DNA from: Hydrogenophaga sp.
GTDB lineage: Bacteria > Pseudomonadota > Gammaproteobacteria > Burkholderiales > Burkholderiaceae_C
DNA: 6,653 nucleotides
NCBI GenBank assembly: GCA_025458415.1
Contig: JALOSN010000053.1
Span: 1 to 6,653, forward strand
Direction of reading: 5' to 3'
Shown here: positions 1-6,500 of the stretch, piece after piece
Layout of the letters: each line of letters opens with the position of its first letter
How positions within the stretch are numbered: position 1 is the first letter of the stretch
Made by a program: the position numbers and the translations under genes
The notes under the pieces: model-generated
What the model was told of the DNA's origin: nothing
Database searches by the model: none
Seen by the model: the letters and a program-made list of their open reading frames with translations, nothing else

Positions 1-252
1 CAGCAGATAGCCGGTCCCCCCCAGCAGAATGGCCCAGCGCAGCGCCGGCAGCGCCACCACCAGCGAACCGACACCGGCCGCGCACAGCGTGAACAGCACA
101 CCCCAGCCCACCGGAACGGCGATGATGAAGCGCAACGCCCGGCGCAGGCCGAAGTTGGCGGCCAGCGCGGTCGACAGCGTGGTGTTCGGGCCGGGCGTGA
201 AACTGCTGGCGGTGGCCAGCATCAGCAGGGCGCCGAATTCACTCGCGTTCAT
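1..252 (-). CDS. LysE/RhtB family amino-acid exporter, N-terminal 84 residues (cut by window edge)
   Basis: The minus-strand reading frame opens at ATG (250-252) and stays open to base 1, giving 84 residues. The family is normally about 200-210 residues, so roughly the first 40% is present. The first hydrophobic helix (about residues 5-28) contains the family-typical sequence FTPGPN (residues 18-23). A second strongly hydrophobic stretch covers about 39-68 and a third starts near 70, as expected for a small inner-membrane protein. Family members export amino acids such as lysine, arginine, threonine or homoserine; the substrate cannot be read from this part. A GGGAGAGG ribosome binding site (complement of 257-264) sits just ahead of the ATG and supports this start. 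The gene is divergent from a MocR-type regulator, a frequent pairing that suggests the regulator controls it. Identification rests on the motif and hydrophobicity. Confidence 0.85.
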   Translation of the reverse strand, partial: MNASEFGALLMLATASSFTPGPNTTLSTALAANFGLRRALRFIIAVPVGWGVLFTLCAAGVGSLVVALPALRWAILLGGTGYLL

Positions 253-317
253 GTGGCCTCTCCCGCCTGCCGGGCGCCGCATCCGACCTGGGGCCGCTTC
301 ATGTCGGTGGGAATTGC

Positions 318-346
318 TTGTCGGATCATGCAAGCCACTTTATCCT
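318..346 (+). promoter_or_regulatory. possible promoter of the MocR regulator gene
   Basis: TTGTCG (318-323) and TATCCT (341-346) are separated by 17 bases. Each hexamer matches four of six positions of the sigma-70 consensus. Transcription would start near 353, exactly where the CCATACA repeats begin, so a regulator bound there could block its own transcription. The match is modest and could be chance. I found no convincing promoter for the divergent exporter gene. Confidence 0.3.
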
Positions 347-352
347 TCCGGG

Positions 353-418
353 CCATACACAGACCATACAGACAGACCGGGCGTCCGAAAAACTGTATGG
401 GTACAGGTATCCATACAC
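353..418. promoter_or_regulatory. candidate MocR operator: four CCATACA repeats in the divergent intergenic region
   Basis: CCATACA occurs at 353-359, 364-370 and 411-417, and inverted (TGTATGG) at 394-400. The first two are direct repeats with an 11-bp period, close to one helical turn. The inverted copy and the last copy form a 24-bp palindrome (394-417) in which 20 of 24 positions are symmetric. Nested in it is CTGTA-N4-TACAG (393-406). Regulators of the MocR family typically bind two or more repeated half-sites between themselves and a divergent target gene, so this cluster is the obvious binding region. Assignment to the neighbouring regulator is inference. The repeats end five bases before the chosen regulator start. 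Confidence 0.65.
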
Positions 419-422
419 GAAC

Positions 423-1889
423 ATGTCCACGTTGCACCCTCCGGCTCCCGCCGCATTGACGCGTGCCGCCGCACAACCCCTGTCGGAACAGCTCGCAGCC
501 CGGTTTGCCGATCGCATCCGCCACCGGCTGCTGCCGCCGGGTGCGCGGCTGCCCAGCGTCCGGCAGTGCGCCACTCAGCACGGGGTCAATCCGTCCACAG
601 TGGTGACGGCCTATGACCAGTTGCTGGCCCAGGGGCTGGTCGAGGCCCGACGCAACCGAGGTTTTTTCGTCCGCGAGCGGCAGCGGCCCCATGGCGAACC
701 CGCGTCCGGCTCCGGTCCTGAGGCGGGCCGAATGGCGGCGCCGGTCAATGCCGCGGCCCTGATCCGGGGCATGTTCCATCCGGCCGGCGCCCGGCCGCAG
801 CCCGGCATGGGGGCGTTTCCGGCCGACTGGATGTCCTCGGGCTTTCTCCAGTCGGCCCTGCGACGGGTCACCGCCACCGAGACCCTGGCCGAAGCCTCGC
901 TGCGGTACGGTGAGCCGCATGGCGACGGCCAGTTGCGCCGCACCCTGGCGACCCGGCTGGTCGGGCTGGGCCTGCCGGCCGGGCCGGACCAGATCATCAC
1001 CACGGTCGGTGCCACGCACGCGTTGGACATCGTCAGCCGAACCCTGCTCAAGCCCGGTGACGGGGTGATGGTCGAGGAGCCCGGCTGGGCGGTCGAGTTT
1101 GCCCGTCTGGAAGCCATGGGCATGCGCGTGCTGCCGGTCCACCGGGGTCCCGCCGGCCCTGACCTGGAGGTCATGGCCCGCTACTGCGAGGCCCATGCCC
1201 CCAAGCTGTTCGTGAGCGTCAGCGTGTTGCACAACCCCACCGGTTACTGTCTCTCGGCGGCCAGTGCCCACCGCGTCCTGCAGCTGGCCCAGCAGCACAA
1301 TTTCCACGTGGTCGAGGACGACACCTACAGCCACATTGCGCCCGAGCACGCCACCCGCATGTGCGTGCTCGACGGTCTGCAGCGCAGCTTCTATGTGAGC
1401 GGCTTCGCGAAAATCCTGGCGCCCAACTGGCGGGTCGGCTACCTCGTGGCGCCGCCAGGTTGGGTCGAGCGCCTGCTGGACGTCAAGCTGCTGACCACGC
1501 TGACCACGCCCAGTCTGCTCGAACGTGCGCTGTCGATCTGTATCGAACAAGGGCAGCTCAGGCGCCACGCCGAGCGCATCCGCCACCGGCTCGACCAGGC
1601 GCGCGGCCGCAGCGTGCGGCTGGCCGAGGCGGCGGGTTGCCGCTTCGTGGCCGAGCCGGCCGGTCTGTTCGGCTGGGTCGACACCGGTGTCGACACCGAG
1701 GCCCTGTCCCAGCGCCTGCTGGACGAAGGCTTCCTGATCGCGCCCGGAGCCCTGTTCCACGCGGCACGGGCGCCGAGCACCCTCATGCGCATCAACTTCG
1801 CCACCACGCAGGACGCCGCGTTCTGGGACGTCTACCGCCGCGTGCTGGGGGGCAGCACACGCGAACGCGGGCTCAGCTCCCCGGGGTGA
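423..1889 (+). CDS. MocR-type transcriptional regulator (GntR winged helix fused to PLP aminotransferase-like domain)
   Basis: The product is 488 residues from ATG 423, the normal length for MocR/PdxR/GabR-type regulators. Residues about 12-83 form a GntR winged helix, including LPSVRQ and VNPSTVVTAYDQL. After a linker comes a fold-type I aminotransferase domain with YGEPHG (162-167), NPTG (271-274), EDDTY (298-302), the PLP-binding lysine candidate K330 in SGFAKILAP, R337 in WRVGY, and R456 in MRINF. Because the cofactor residues are kept, it probably binds PLP and senses an amine or amino acid. An upstream in-frame ATG at 318 exists, but the extra 35 residues would be encoded across the operator repeats and look unlike the family, so 423 is preferred; it has no clear Shine-Dalgarno sequence. 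The divergent LysE-type exporter is the likely target. Specific family member and effector are unknown. Confidence 0.9.
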   Translation: MSTLHPPAPAALTRAAAQPLSEQLAARFADRIRHRLLPPGARLPSVRQCATQHGVNPSTVVTAYDQLLAQGLVEARRNRGFFVRERQRPHGEPASGSGPEAGRMAAPVNAAALIRGMFHPAGARPQPGMGAFPADWMSSGFLQSALRRVTATETLAEASLRYGEPHGDGQLRRTLATRLVGLGLPAGPDQIITTVGATHALDIVSRTLLKPGDGVMVEEPGWAVEFARLEAMGMRVLPVHRGPAGPDLEVMARYCEAHAPKLFVSVSVLHNPTGYCLSAASAHRVLQLAQQHNFHVVEDDTYSHIAPEHATRMCVLDGLQRSFYVSGFAKILAPNWRVGYLVAPPGWVERLLDVKLLTTLTTPSLLERALSICIEQGQLRRHAERIRHRLDQARGRSVRLAEAAGCRFVAEPAGLFGWVDTGVDTEALSQRLLDEGFLIAPGALFHAARAPSTLMRINFATTQDAAFWDVYRRVLGGSTRERGLSSPG

Positions 1890-1891
1890 GC
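1871..1891. terminator. GC-rich hairpin over the two convergent stop codons (possible bidirectional terminator)
   Basis: GCTCA (1871-1875) and TGAGC (1887-1891) flank GCT and then CCCCGGGG (1879-1886), so a GC-rich hairpin can form on either strand, with a small bulge. It contains the stop codons of both converging genes. No T-tract follows on either side, so efficient intrinsic termination is doubtful. It could still pause polymerase or protect the 3' ends. Confidence 0.3.
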
Positions 1892-4086
1892 GGTCCGTCC
1901 GGGAACAGGTCGGGTTCGCTGCCTTGTGTCACGCGTGCCAGGGCACGCTCGATTTCCGCCGATTCGGCCTGCATCAGAGGCAAGGCACGCTCGAACAGGC
2001 TCCAGTCCGCTGTCCGCGCCGCCAGCTCAAGGCCCTTGGCCAATCGTGCCCCGCGTTCCGCGGTCATGCTGCCCAGAGATCCTTTCAGGCCGTGGGCATG
2101 GGCCACCGCGGCCTCGCTGTCACGCCGCTCCAGCGCCGCCCGCAGCCCCTGCATGCGTTCGGCCAGGTCCAGCCGCATCGCCTGAGCCAGCTCCTGCAGT
2201 GAACCTTCATCGTCATCCAGGCGCCGCCTCAGCTTGTCCAGGTCGAGCGAAGGTTGTGCATCGCCACGATCGGACGTGCGTACGGCCGGCACTTCGCCAG
2301 AGCGGCCGCTGTCGGTCAGCCCGTCCTGGACGGCCGCGGCCCGGGCCAGCACGCGGTCCATCTCCCGCATCAGTGCATGCGGGCTCACAGGCTTGGCCGT
2401 GTAGCCGTCCATACCGGCGTCCAGGCAGGCCTGCCTGTCACCCGGCATGGCGCTGGCCGTCACCGCCACGATCGGCGTCCGGGGCAGCCGGCGACGAGAC
2501 TCCGATACCCTGATGGCACGGGTGGCATCCAGCCCGCTCATGCCCGGCATCTGCACATCCATCAGAACCAGGTCCACGCCGCCCTGTTCCCACTGGCTCA
2601 CGGCTTGCGCCCCGCCGCGCGCCACGCGCACCGTGAAGCCCAGTTTGAGCAGCATCTGCCGCATCATGAGCTCGTTGACCGGGTTGTCCTCCGCCAGCAG
2701 CACCACCCGTCCGCCGTAGCGCGGGCCGGCCAGGGCCATGCCTTCCAGTTCGGCCGGCGCACTGACAGTCTCGCCGCCGTCCGCGCCCGCATCGGGCAGC
2801 GGCAGCACCAGGGTGAACAGGCTGCCCTGACCCAGCTCGCTTTGCAGCTCGATCCTCCCACCCATCAGCCGGGCCAGCCGGTCGCAGATCGCCAGGCCCA
2901 GTCCGCTCCCGCCATACCGGCGCGAGGTGGACACATCGGCCTGGGTGAAGGCATCGAATATGGTGGTCTGCTGCTTGCGACTGATACCGACCCCGCTGTC
3001 ACGCACGGCGAACTGCAGCAGGGGCACGCCTTCAAGCTCCCCCGCCTGCCGGACCTGCACCTGGATCGATCCGTTCTTCGGTGTGAACTTCAGTGCGTTG
3101 GACAGCAGGTTGCCCAACACCTGCCGCAGCCGCCCCGGATCGCCCCTGATCCAGATGGGCACGCCCGGATCCACTTCCAGGCTGAATGCCAGCGGCTTGG
3201 CCTTGGCCTGCCCCGCGTAAGGCCCCACGGCGGCCTCCAGAACCGGGCGCAGCTCGAAGCGCACCTGTTCAATCCCCAGTTTGCCAGCCTCGATGCGAGA
3301 CAGGTCCAGGATGTCGTTGAGCAGGGCCAGCAGGGCGTTGGCCGAACTGTCCATCAGCGCCAGCCAGCCACGCTGCTCCTCGTTCAGGGGCGAGTCCATC
3401 AGCATGCGCGTCAGCCCCATCAGTGCGTTCAGTGGCGTGCGGACTTCGTGACTCATGTTGGCCAGAAAGGCACTCTTGGCGCGGCTGGCCTGCTCGGCCA
3501 TCTCGCGGGCGTGCGCCGTTTCCAGCTCGGCCCGTTTGCGGTCCCCGATATCGGCCACCGTGCCCATCAGCCGCAGCGGCTGGCGGCGCTTGTCCTGCTC
3601 CGCCACCATGGCATGGGTCTCCACCCAGACCCAGCCGTCAAAGCGCCGCACACGGTGCTGGAACACCTCACGCTGCTGGGTGCCGTCCAGCAGCCCGCGG
3701 ACCTTGGGCCGCAGGCGCACCAGGTCATCCGGATGGACGCGCTCATGCAGCTTGTCCAGATCCCACTGCGCATCCATGGCCACATCCCCGATCAGCTCGC
3801 CCCAGCGGGCCGACAGAAACACCGACCGGGAGGTCAGCTGCCAGTCCCAGAGGGCCAGGCCCGCCGCCTCCACCGCCAGCTGCAGGCGGTCCCGGGTTTC
3901 GTCCAGGGCTTCCTCCGCCAGCAGCCGGCTGTTCGATTCCCGGTGGATCGAACTGCGCAGGCGGTCCAGCTCATGGTTCTGGCGCTCAAGCTCCGCCAGC
4001 AACTGCTGGGTCCGCTCACGCTCCTGCTGCAGTTCATTGAGACTGCGTTGCAGGTCCTGGGCCAGTCGATCGGGAGAGGTGGGCAT
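1873..4086 (-). CDS. soluble hybrid sensor histidine kinase (PAS-HisKA-HATPase-REC-HPt)
   Basis: This 737-residue protein has no signal peptide or membrane segment, so it should act in the cytoplasm. Domains in order: a coiled coil rich in Q, E, R and L (about 8-65); a PAS domain of the PAS_3 type (about 66-185, including HPDD at 118-121); HisKA with phospho-acceptor H213 in MSHEVRTPLN; HATPase_c with N330 (NLLSNALKFT), D363 (DSGVGI) and the GGSGLGL loop (392-398); a receiver with E466/D467, phospho-acceptor D510, T543 and K565; and a C-terminal HPt domain with H665 in AHGLKGS. All phosphorelay residues are present, predicting transfer H213 to D510 to H665 and then to an outside response regulator, none of which is in the window. 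The start ATG has only a weak, distant AGGA. The gene begins 39 bases after uup and probably shares its transcript. Signal and output are unknown. Confidence 0.93.
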   Translation of the reverse strand: MPTSPDRLAQDLQRSLNELQQERERTQQLLAELERQNHELDRLRSSIHRESNSRLLAEEALDETRDRLQLAVEAAGLALWDWQLTSRSVFLSARWGELIGDVAMDAQWDLDKLHERVHPDDLVRLRPKVRGLLDGTQQREVFQHRVRRFDGWVWVETHAMVAEQDKRRQPLRLMGTVADIGDRKRAELETAHAREMAEQASRAKSAFLANMSHEVRTPLNALMGLTRMLMDSPLNEEQRGWLALMDSSANALLALLNDILDLSRIEAGKLGIEQVRFELRPVLEAAVGPYAGQAKAKPLAFSLEVDPGVPIWIRGDPGRLRQVLGNLLSNALKFTPKNGSIQVQVRQAGELEGVPLLQFAVRDSGVGISRKQQTTIFDAFTQADVSTSRRYGGSGLGLAICDRLARLMGGRIELQSELGQGSLFTLVLPLPDAGADGGETVSAPAELEGMALAGPRYGGRVVLLAEDNPVNELMMRQMLLKLGFTVRVARGGAQAVSQWEQGGVDLVLMDVQMPGMSGLDATRAIRVSESRRRLPRTPIVAVTASAMPGDRQACLDAGMDGYTAKPVSPHALMREMDRVLARAAAVQDGLTDSGRSGEVPAVRTSDRGDAQPSLDLDKLRRRLDDDEGSLQELAQAMRLDLAERMQGLRAALERRDSEAAVAHAHGLKGSLGSMTAERGARLAKGLELAARTADWSLFERALPLMQAESAEIERALARVTQGSEPDLFPDGPLTPGS

Positions 4087-4125
4087 GGGAATTGATGGCG
4101 TCCTGGCCCAGCATACCCGAGGGGG

Positions 4126-6021
4126 TCAGCCGTTGCTCAGCGATTCCAGACGTTCCATCGCCTCGAACCATTGGGCCTCTATATCGGTCAGGCGCGTCGC
4201 CAGTTGAGCCGCCCGAGCCGGGTCGCTGGCATACAGGCTCCCGTCGGCCAGCTGGCTCTCGATGCTCGCCTGCTCGCTCTCCAGATCCGCAATGCGCTGG
4301 GGCAGGGCTTCGAACTCCCGCTGCTCCTTGTAGCTGAGCTTTCGCCGGCCCGCTGGCGGTTGTCCTTCGGCGCTGGCTGTCGGCCGGGCGCCCTTGTCTG
4401 TGCCCGTTGGCCTGCCCGATGCGGGCAATCCCGCTGGCTGTCTGGCCGCCTGGGTCAGCCAGTCCTGTACATCGCCCACATATTCGCGCCAGCGGCCATC
4501 GCCTTCGGACACCAGGGTGCTGGTCACCACGTTGTCCAGGAAACGGCGGTCGTGACTGACCAGGAACACGGTGCCCTCGTAGTCTTGCAGCAGGTCCTCC
4601 AGCAGCTCCAGAGTGTCGATGTCCAGATCGTTGGTTGGCTCGTCCAGCACCAGCACGTTGGCTGGCCGCGCAAACAGCCTGGCCAGCAGCAGGCGGTTGC
4701 GCTCGCCACCCGACAGGGTGCGCACAGGCGCCCGTGCCCGTTCCGGTGAGAACAGGAAGTCCGCCAGGTAGCTGCGCACGTGGGTGCGTCGCTCGCCAAT
4801 CTCGATCCACTCGCTGCCCGGGCTGATGAAGTCCTCCAGCGTCGCCTCCAGATCGATCTGCTCCCGCATCTGGTCAAAGTAGGCCACGCTTACCCGGCTG
4901 CCCTGTCGCACCGTGCCTTGGTCCGGGGCCAGTTCGCCCAGCATCAGCCGCAGGAGCGTCGACTTTCCCGCGCCGTTGGGGCCGATCAGCCCCACCTTGT
5001 CACCCCGCAGAACGGTGGTCGAGAAATCGCGTACGACACACAGGGTCGACCCATCCGGGCGGACAAAACCCTTTGACACCCCCTCCAGTTCCGACACGAT
5101 CTTCCCGCTGGCTTCACCGCGTGCCACGTCCAGCTTCACCCGGCCCACCACGTCTCGCCGGGCCTCGCGCTGGGCTCGCAGGCGCTGCAGCCGCACGATG
5201 CGTCCCTGCGCCCGCGTCCTGCGGGCCTCCACGCCCTTGCGGATCCACACCTCTTCCTGCGCCAGCAGCTTGTCGGCGCGGGCATTGACCACCGCCTCCT
5301 GGGCCAGTTGTTCTTCCTTGAGGGCCTGATAGCGGGCGAAGTTGCCCGGATAAGTCAGCAGCCGCCCGCGGTCCAGTTCCACCATGCGGGTGGCCACCCG
5401 GTCCAGGAAAGCCCGGTCGTGGCTGATGGTCACCACACTGCCCCGGAACTGCAGCAGCAGGTCCTCCAGCCAGACGATGCTGTCCAGATCAAGGTGGTTG
5501 GTGGGTTCGTCCAGCAGCAGCACGTCCGGGCGGGTGACCAGCGCCTGCGCGAGCGCCACCCGCTTGCGCTGCCCGCCGGACAGATCGCCCACGCGGGCCG
5601 CCGGGTCGAGGTGCAGGCGCTGCAGGGTTTCCTCCACCCGTCGCTCCCAGTTCCAGCCATCCAGCGCCTCGATGCGGTTCTGCAACTCATCCAGATCGGC
5701 ATCCGCATCCCCACCCAGGTAGCGCTCCCTCAGTCTCCGCGCCTCCGCCAGCCCCTCGCTGGCCGCCTCGAACACCGTCTGGCGCGCCTCAAGCGCGGGT
5801 TCCTGCGACACATAGGCGATCCGCAGGCCATCCGTGACGATCCGCTGACCGTCGTCCGGGGCTTCCAGGCCCGCCAGGATGCGCAGCAACGACGACTTGC
5901 CGGTCCCGCTGCGCCCGATCAGCCCGACGCGTTCGACCGGTTCCAGCGAGAAATCGCAATGATCCAGCAGCGGTACGTGCCCGAAAGCCAGCTGGGCGTC
6001 CTGAAGGGTGATGAGTGCCAT
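4126..6021 (-). CDS. uup: ABC-F family ATPase Uup
   Basis: The 631-residue protein has two ABC ATPase domains and no membrane segment. Domain 1: Walker A GRSGTGKS (36-43), signature LSGGQ (147-151), Walker B ending in DE (171-172), switch H201. An arginine-rich linker follows (about 235-300, including RIVRLQRLRAQRE). Domain 2: GPNGAGKST (347-355), LSGGE (436-440), DE (460-461), H490. A charged, low-complexity tether (about 525-560) leads to a C-terminal coiled-coil region (about 561-630, starting KLSYKEQREFEALPQRI), the hallmark of Uup among ABC-F proteins. Family knowledge: Uup binds the ribosome and DNA; E. coli mutants show raised precise transposon excision and ribosome-assembly defects in some backgrounds. 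Both ATP sites look intact. The ribosome binding site is weak (GGA six bases ahead). It is divergent from the rRNA operon and is followed by the hybrid kinase gene. Confidence 0.92.
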   Translation of the reverse strand: MALITLQDAQLAFGHVPLLDHCDFSLEPVERVGLIGRSGTGKSSLLRILAGLEAPDDGQRIVTDGLRIAYVSQEPALEARQTVFEAASEGLAEARRLRERYLGGDADADLDELQNRIEALDGWNWERRVEETLQRLHLDPAARVGDLSGGQRKRVALAQALVTRPDVLLLDEPTNHLDLDSIVWLEDLLLQFRGSVVTISHDRAFLDRVATRMVELDRGRLLTYPGNFARYQALKEEQLAQEAVVNARADKLLAQEEVWIRKGVEARRTRAQGRIVRLQRLRAQREARRDVVGRVKLDVARGEASGKIVSELEGVSKGFVRPDGSTLCVVRDFSTTVLRGDKVGLIGPNGAGKSTLLRLMLGELAPDQGTVRQGSRVSVAYFDQMREQIDLEATLEDFISPGSEWIEIGERRTHVRSYLADFLFSPERARAPVRTLSGGERNRLLLARLFARPANVLVLDEPTNDLDIDTLELLEDLLQDYEGTVFLVSHDRRFLDNVVTSTLVSEGDGRWREYVGDVQDWLTQAARQPAGLPASGRPTGTDKGARPTASAEGQPPAGRRKLSYKEQREFEALPQRIADLESEQASIESQLADGSLYASDPARAAQLATRLTDIEAQWFEAMERLESLSNG

Positions 6022-6134
6022 ACGCGTCCATACAAGGGGAGCGCGGATTATCCCGCCCAGGGTGCCGCCAGAGCGGCCCCGTACCTGAACTGGTGTTCAA
6101 GAGCAGGACCGAGCGGCAATAGATCCGCCGTGCG
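6022..6134. other. uup upstream region
   Basis: This is non-coding DNA between uup and the rRNA promoters. On the minus strand GATAAT (complement of 6047-6052) could be a -10 box for uup about 25 bases ahead of its ATG, but no good -35 box lies at the right distance. A short inverted repeat TGAAC-TGGT-GTTCA (6086-6099) lies further upstream and could be a protein-binding site or chance. No small gene is supported here. Confidence 0.35.
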
Positions 6135-6181
6135 AAATAAAAAAGCAGTGGTTGACTGACGTTAAAAATCTGGTGTATACT
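6134..6181 (+). promoter_or_regulatory. rRNA operon promoter P1 with A-rich upstream element
   Basis: TTGACT (6152-6157) and TATACT (6176-6181) are separated by 18 bases and each match five of six sigma-70 consensus positions. The tract AAATAAAAAA (6135-6144) lies about 45-54 bases ahead of the expected start near 6188 and fits an UP element that contacts the alpha subunit of RNA polymerase. It is the distal of two tandem promoters driving the rRNA operon. Confidence 0.75.
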
Positions 6182-6216
6182 GCAAGGCTTCGCTGATCAC
6201 TGCTGCGATGCAGATC

Positions 6217-6343
6217 GGGTGCCGGACGGGTTCTGGTGGCTGGTCGGGTGTTGCGGCGGGTCGAAGGCTCCATGCGGTGCGTGGGGTGTCGACCGACACG
6301 GTGTGGTTGGTGGCTCCGGGTTGTTCTGGGGTGCTTGGTGAGG
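6217..6343. other. A-poor, G/T-rich spacer between the two rRNA promoters
   Basis: I see no gene here. In 6221-6340 I counted G 58, C 24, T 31 and A 7, a strong strand bias unlike the coding regions nearby. Closely spaced GG pairs at 6229-6243 and 6305-6319 could fold as two-layer G-quadruplexes on the plus strand. A 14-bp palindrome GTGTCG-AC-CGACAC lies at 6286-6299. Transcripts from P1 would pass through all of it. Function is unknown. Confidence 0.6.
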
Positions 6344-6366
6344 CGGTCGAGAAAATTTTTCGACCG
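6344..6366. promoter_or_regulatory. palindromic A/T-core UP element ahead of P2
   Basis: CGGTCGA (6344-6350) and TCGACCG (6360-6366) are inverted repeats around the core AAAATTTT (6352-6359). The element ends two bases before the P2 -35 box and covers about -61 to -40 relative to the expected start. The A/T core fits an UP element. The symmetric arms could additionally bind a dimeric regulator, which is inference. Confidence 0.6.
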
Positions 6367-6368
6367 GT

Positions 6369-6398
6369 TTGACGAAGCGGCAAAAACTGTGTCATAAT
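6369..6398 (+). promoter_or_regulatory. rRNA operon promoter P2
   Basis: TTGACG (6369-6374) and CATAAT (6393-6398) are separated by 18 bases, each matching five of six sigma-70 consensus positions. Transcription should start near 6405. With the UP element just upstream it is probably the stronger promoter. The stretch after its -10 box resembles that after P1: both contain AGGCT, then TGATC. Confidence 0.8.
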
Positions 6399-6404
6399 AC
6401 GAGG

Positions 6405-6424
6405 CTCTGCTGATCGCAGCGGAG
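6405..6424 (+). ncRNA. hairpin at the 5' end of the P2 rRNA leader
   Basis: CTCTGCTG (6405-6412) pairs with CAGCGGAG (6417-6424) around an ATCG loop: eight pairs including one wobble. It falls at the predicted 5' end of the P2 transcript, so it could affect leader stability or promoter escape. Confidence 0.5.
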
Positions 6425-6425
6425 A

Positions 6426-6459
6426 GCAAAAAGCGAGGCGACAAGCCTGGGCGTTTTGC
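6426..6459 (+). promoter_or_regulatory. boxB-like hairpin of the rRNA antitermination leader
   Basis: GCAAAA (6426-6431) pairs with TTTTGC (6454-6459), and AGGC (6436-6439) with GCCT (6445-6448) around GACAA. The middle of the stem is imperfect. A hairpin directly before boxA is the usual layout of rRNA antitermination leaders. Assignment rests on position and shape, not sequence identity. Confidence 0.5.
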
Positions 6460-6468
6460 AGACTGTGG

Positions 6469-6480
6469 GTTCATTAAAAA
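6469..6480 (+). promoter_or_regulatory. boxA-like rRNA antitermination element
   Basis: GTTCATTAAAAA resembles the boxA element of betaproteobacterial rRNA leaders (TGTTCTTTAA-like), where NusB and S10 load to make polymerase resistant to Rho. It is followed by ACAGCCGATAAGCGTGGGCG (6484-6503), which resembles the stretch containing boxC in related leaders. An A replaces the usual first T of CTTTA. Confidence 0.6.
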
Positions 6481-6500
6481 CATACAGCCGATAAGCGTGG

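Noticed and set aside
253..420. Minus-strand promoter for the exporter (TTTTCG-N17-TATGGT)
   Set aside because: The -35 part matches only three of six consensus positions. It overlaps the repeats in a plausible place but is too weak to list as a feature.
318..422. N-terminal extension of the MocR regulator from an ATG at 318
   Set aside because: The 35 extra residues are translated from the operator repeats, do not resemble the family, and the family normally starts shortly before the winged helix, as it does from 423.
29..616. 195-residue plus-strand frame at the left end
   Set aside because: It is antisense to the exporter gene and then out of frame with the MocR gene; the composition is that of a shadow frame.
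249..1760. 503-residue open frame on the minus strand
   Set aside because: It is antisense to the MocR gene, low in complexity (rich in G, R, Q and A) and has no recognisable domain, while the plus strand encodes a clear family protein with all motifs. High GC content makes such shadow frames common.
2254..4095. 613-residue open frame on the plus strand
   Set aside because: It is antisense to the hybrid kinase, dominated by Q, H, R and A with no domain. The kinase frame explains the region fully.
5308..6159. 283-residue open frame on the plus strand ahead of the rRNA promoters
   Set aside because: Mostly antisense to uup with no recognisable domain, and its tail runs into the P1 -35 region.
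6097..6483. 128-residue minus-strand frame across the rRNA promoter region
   Set aside because: It covers both promoters and the leader, has no domain, and reflects the strand composition bias rather than a gene.
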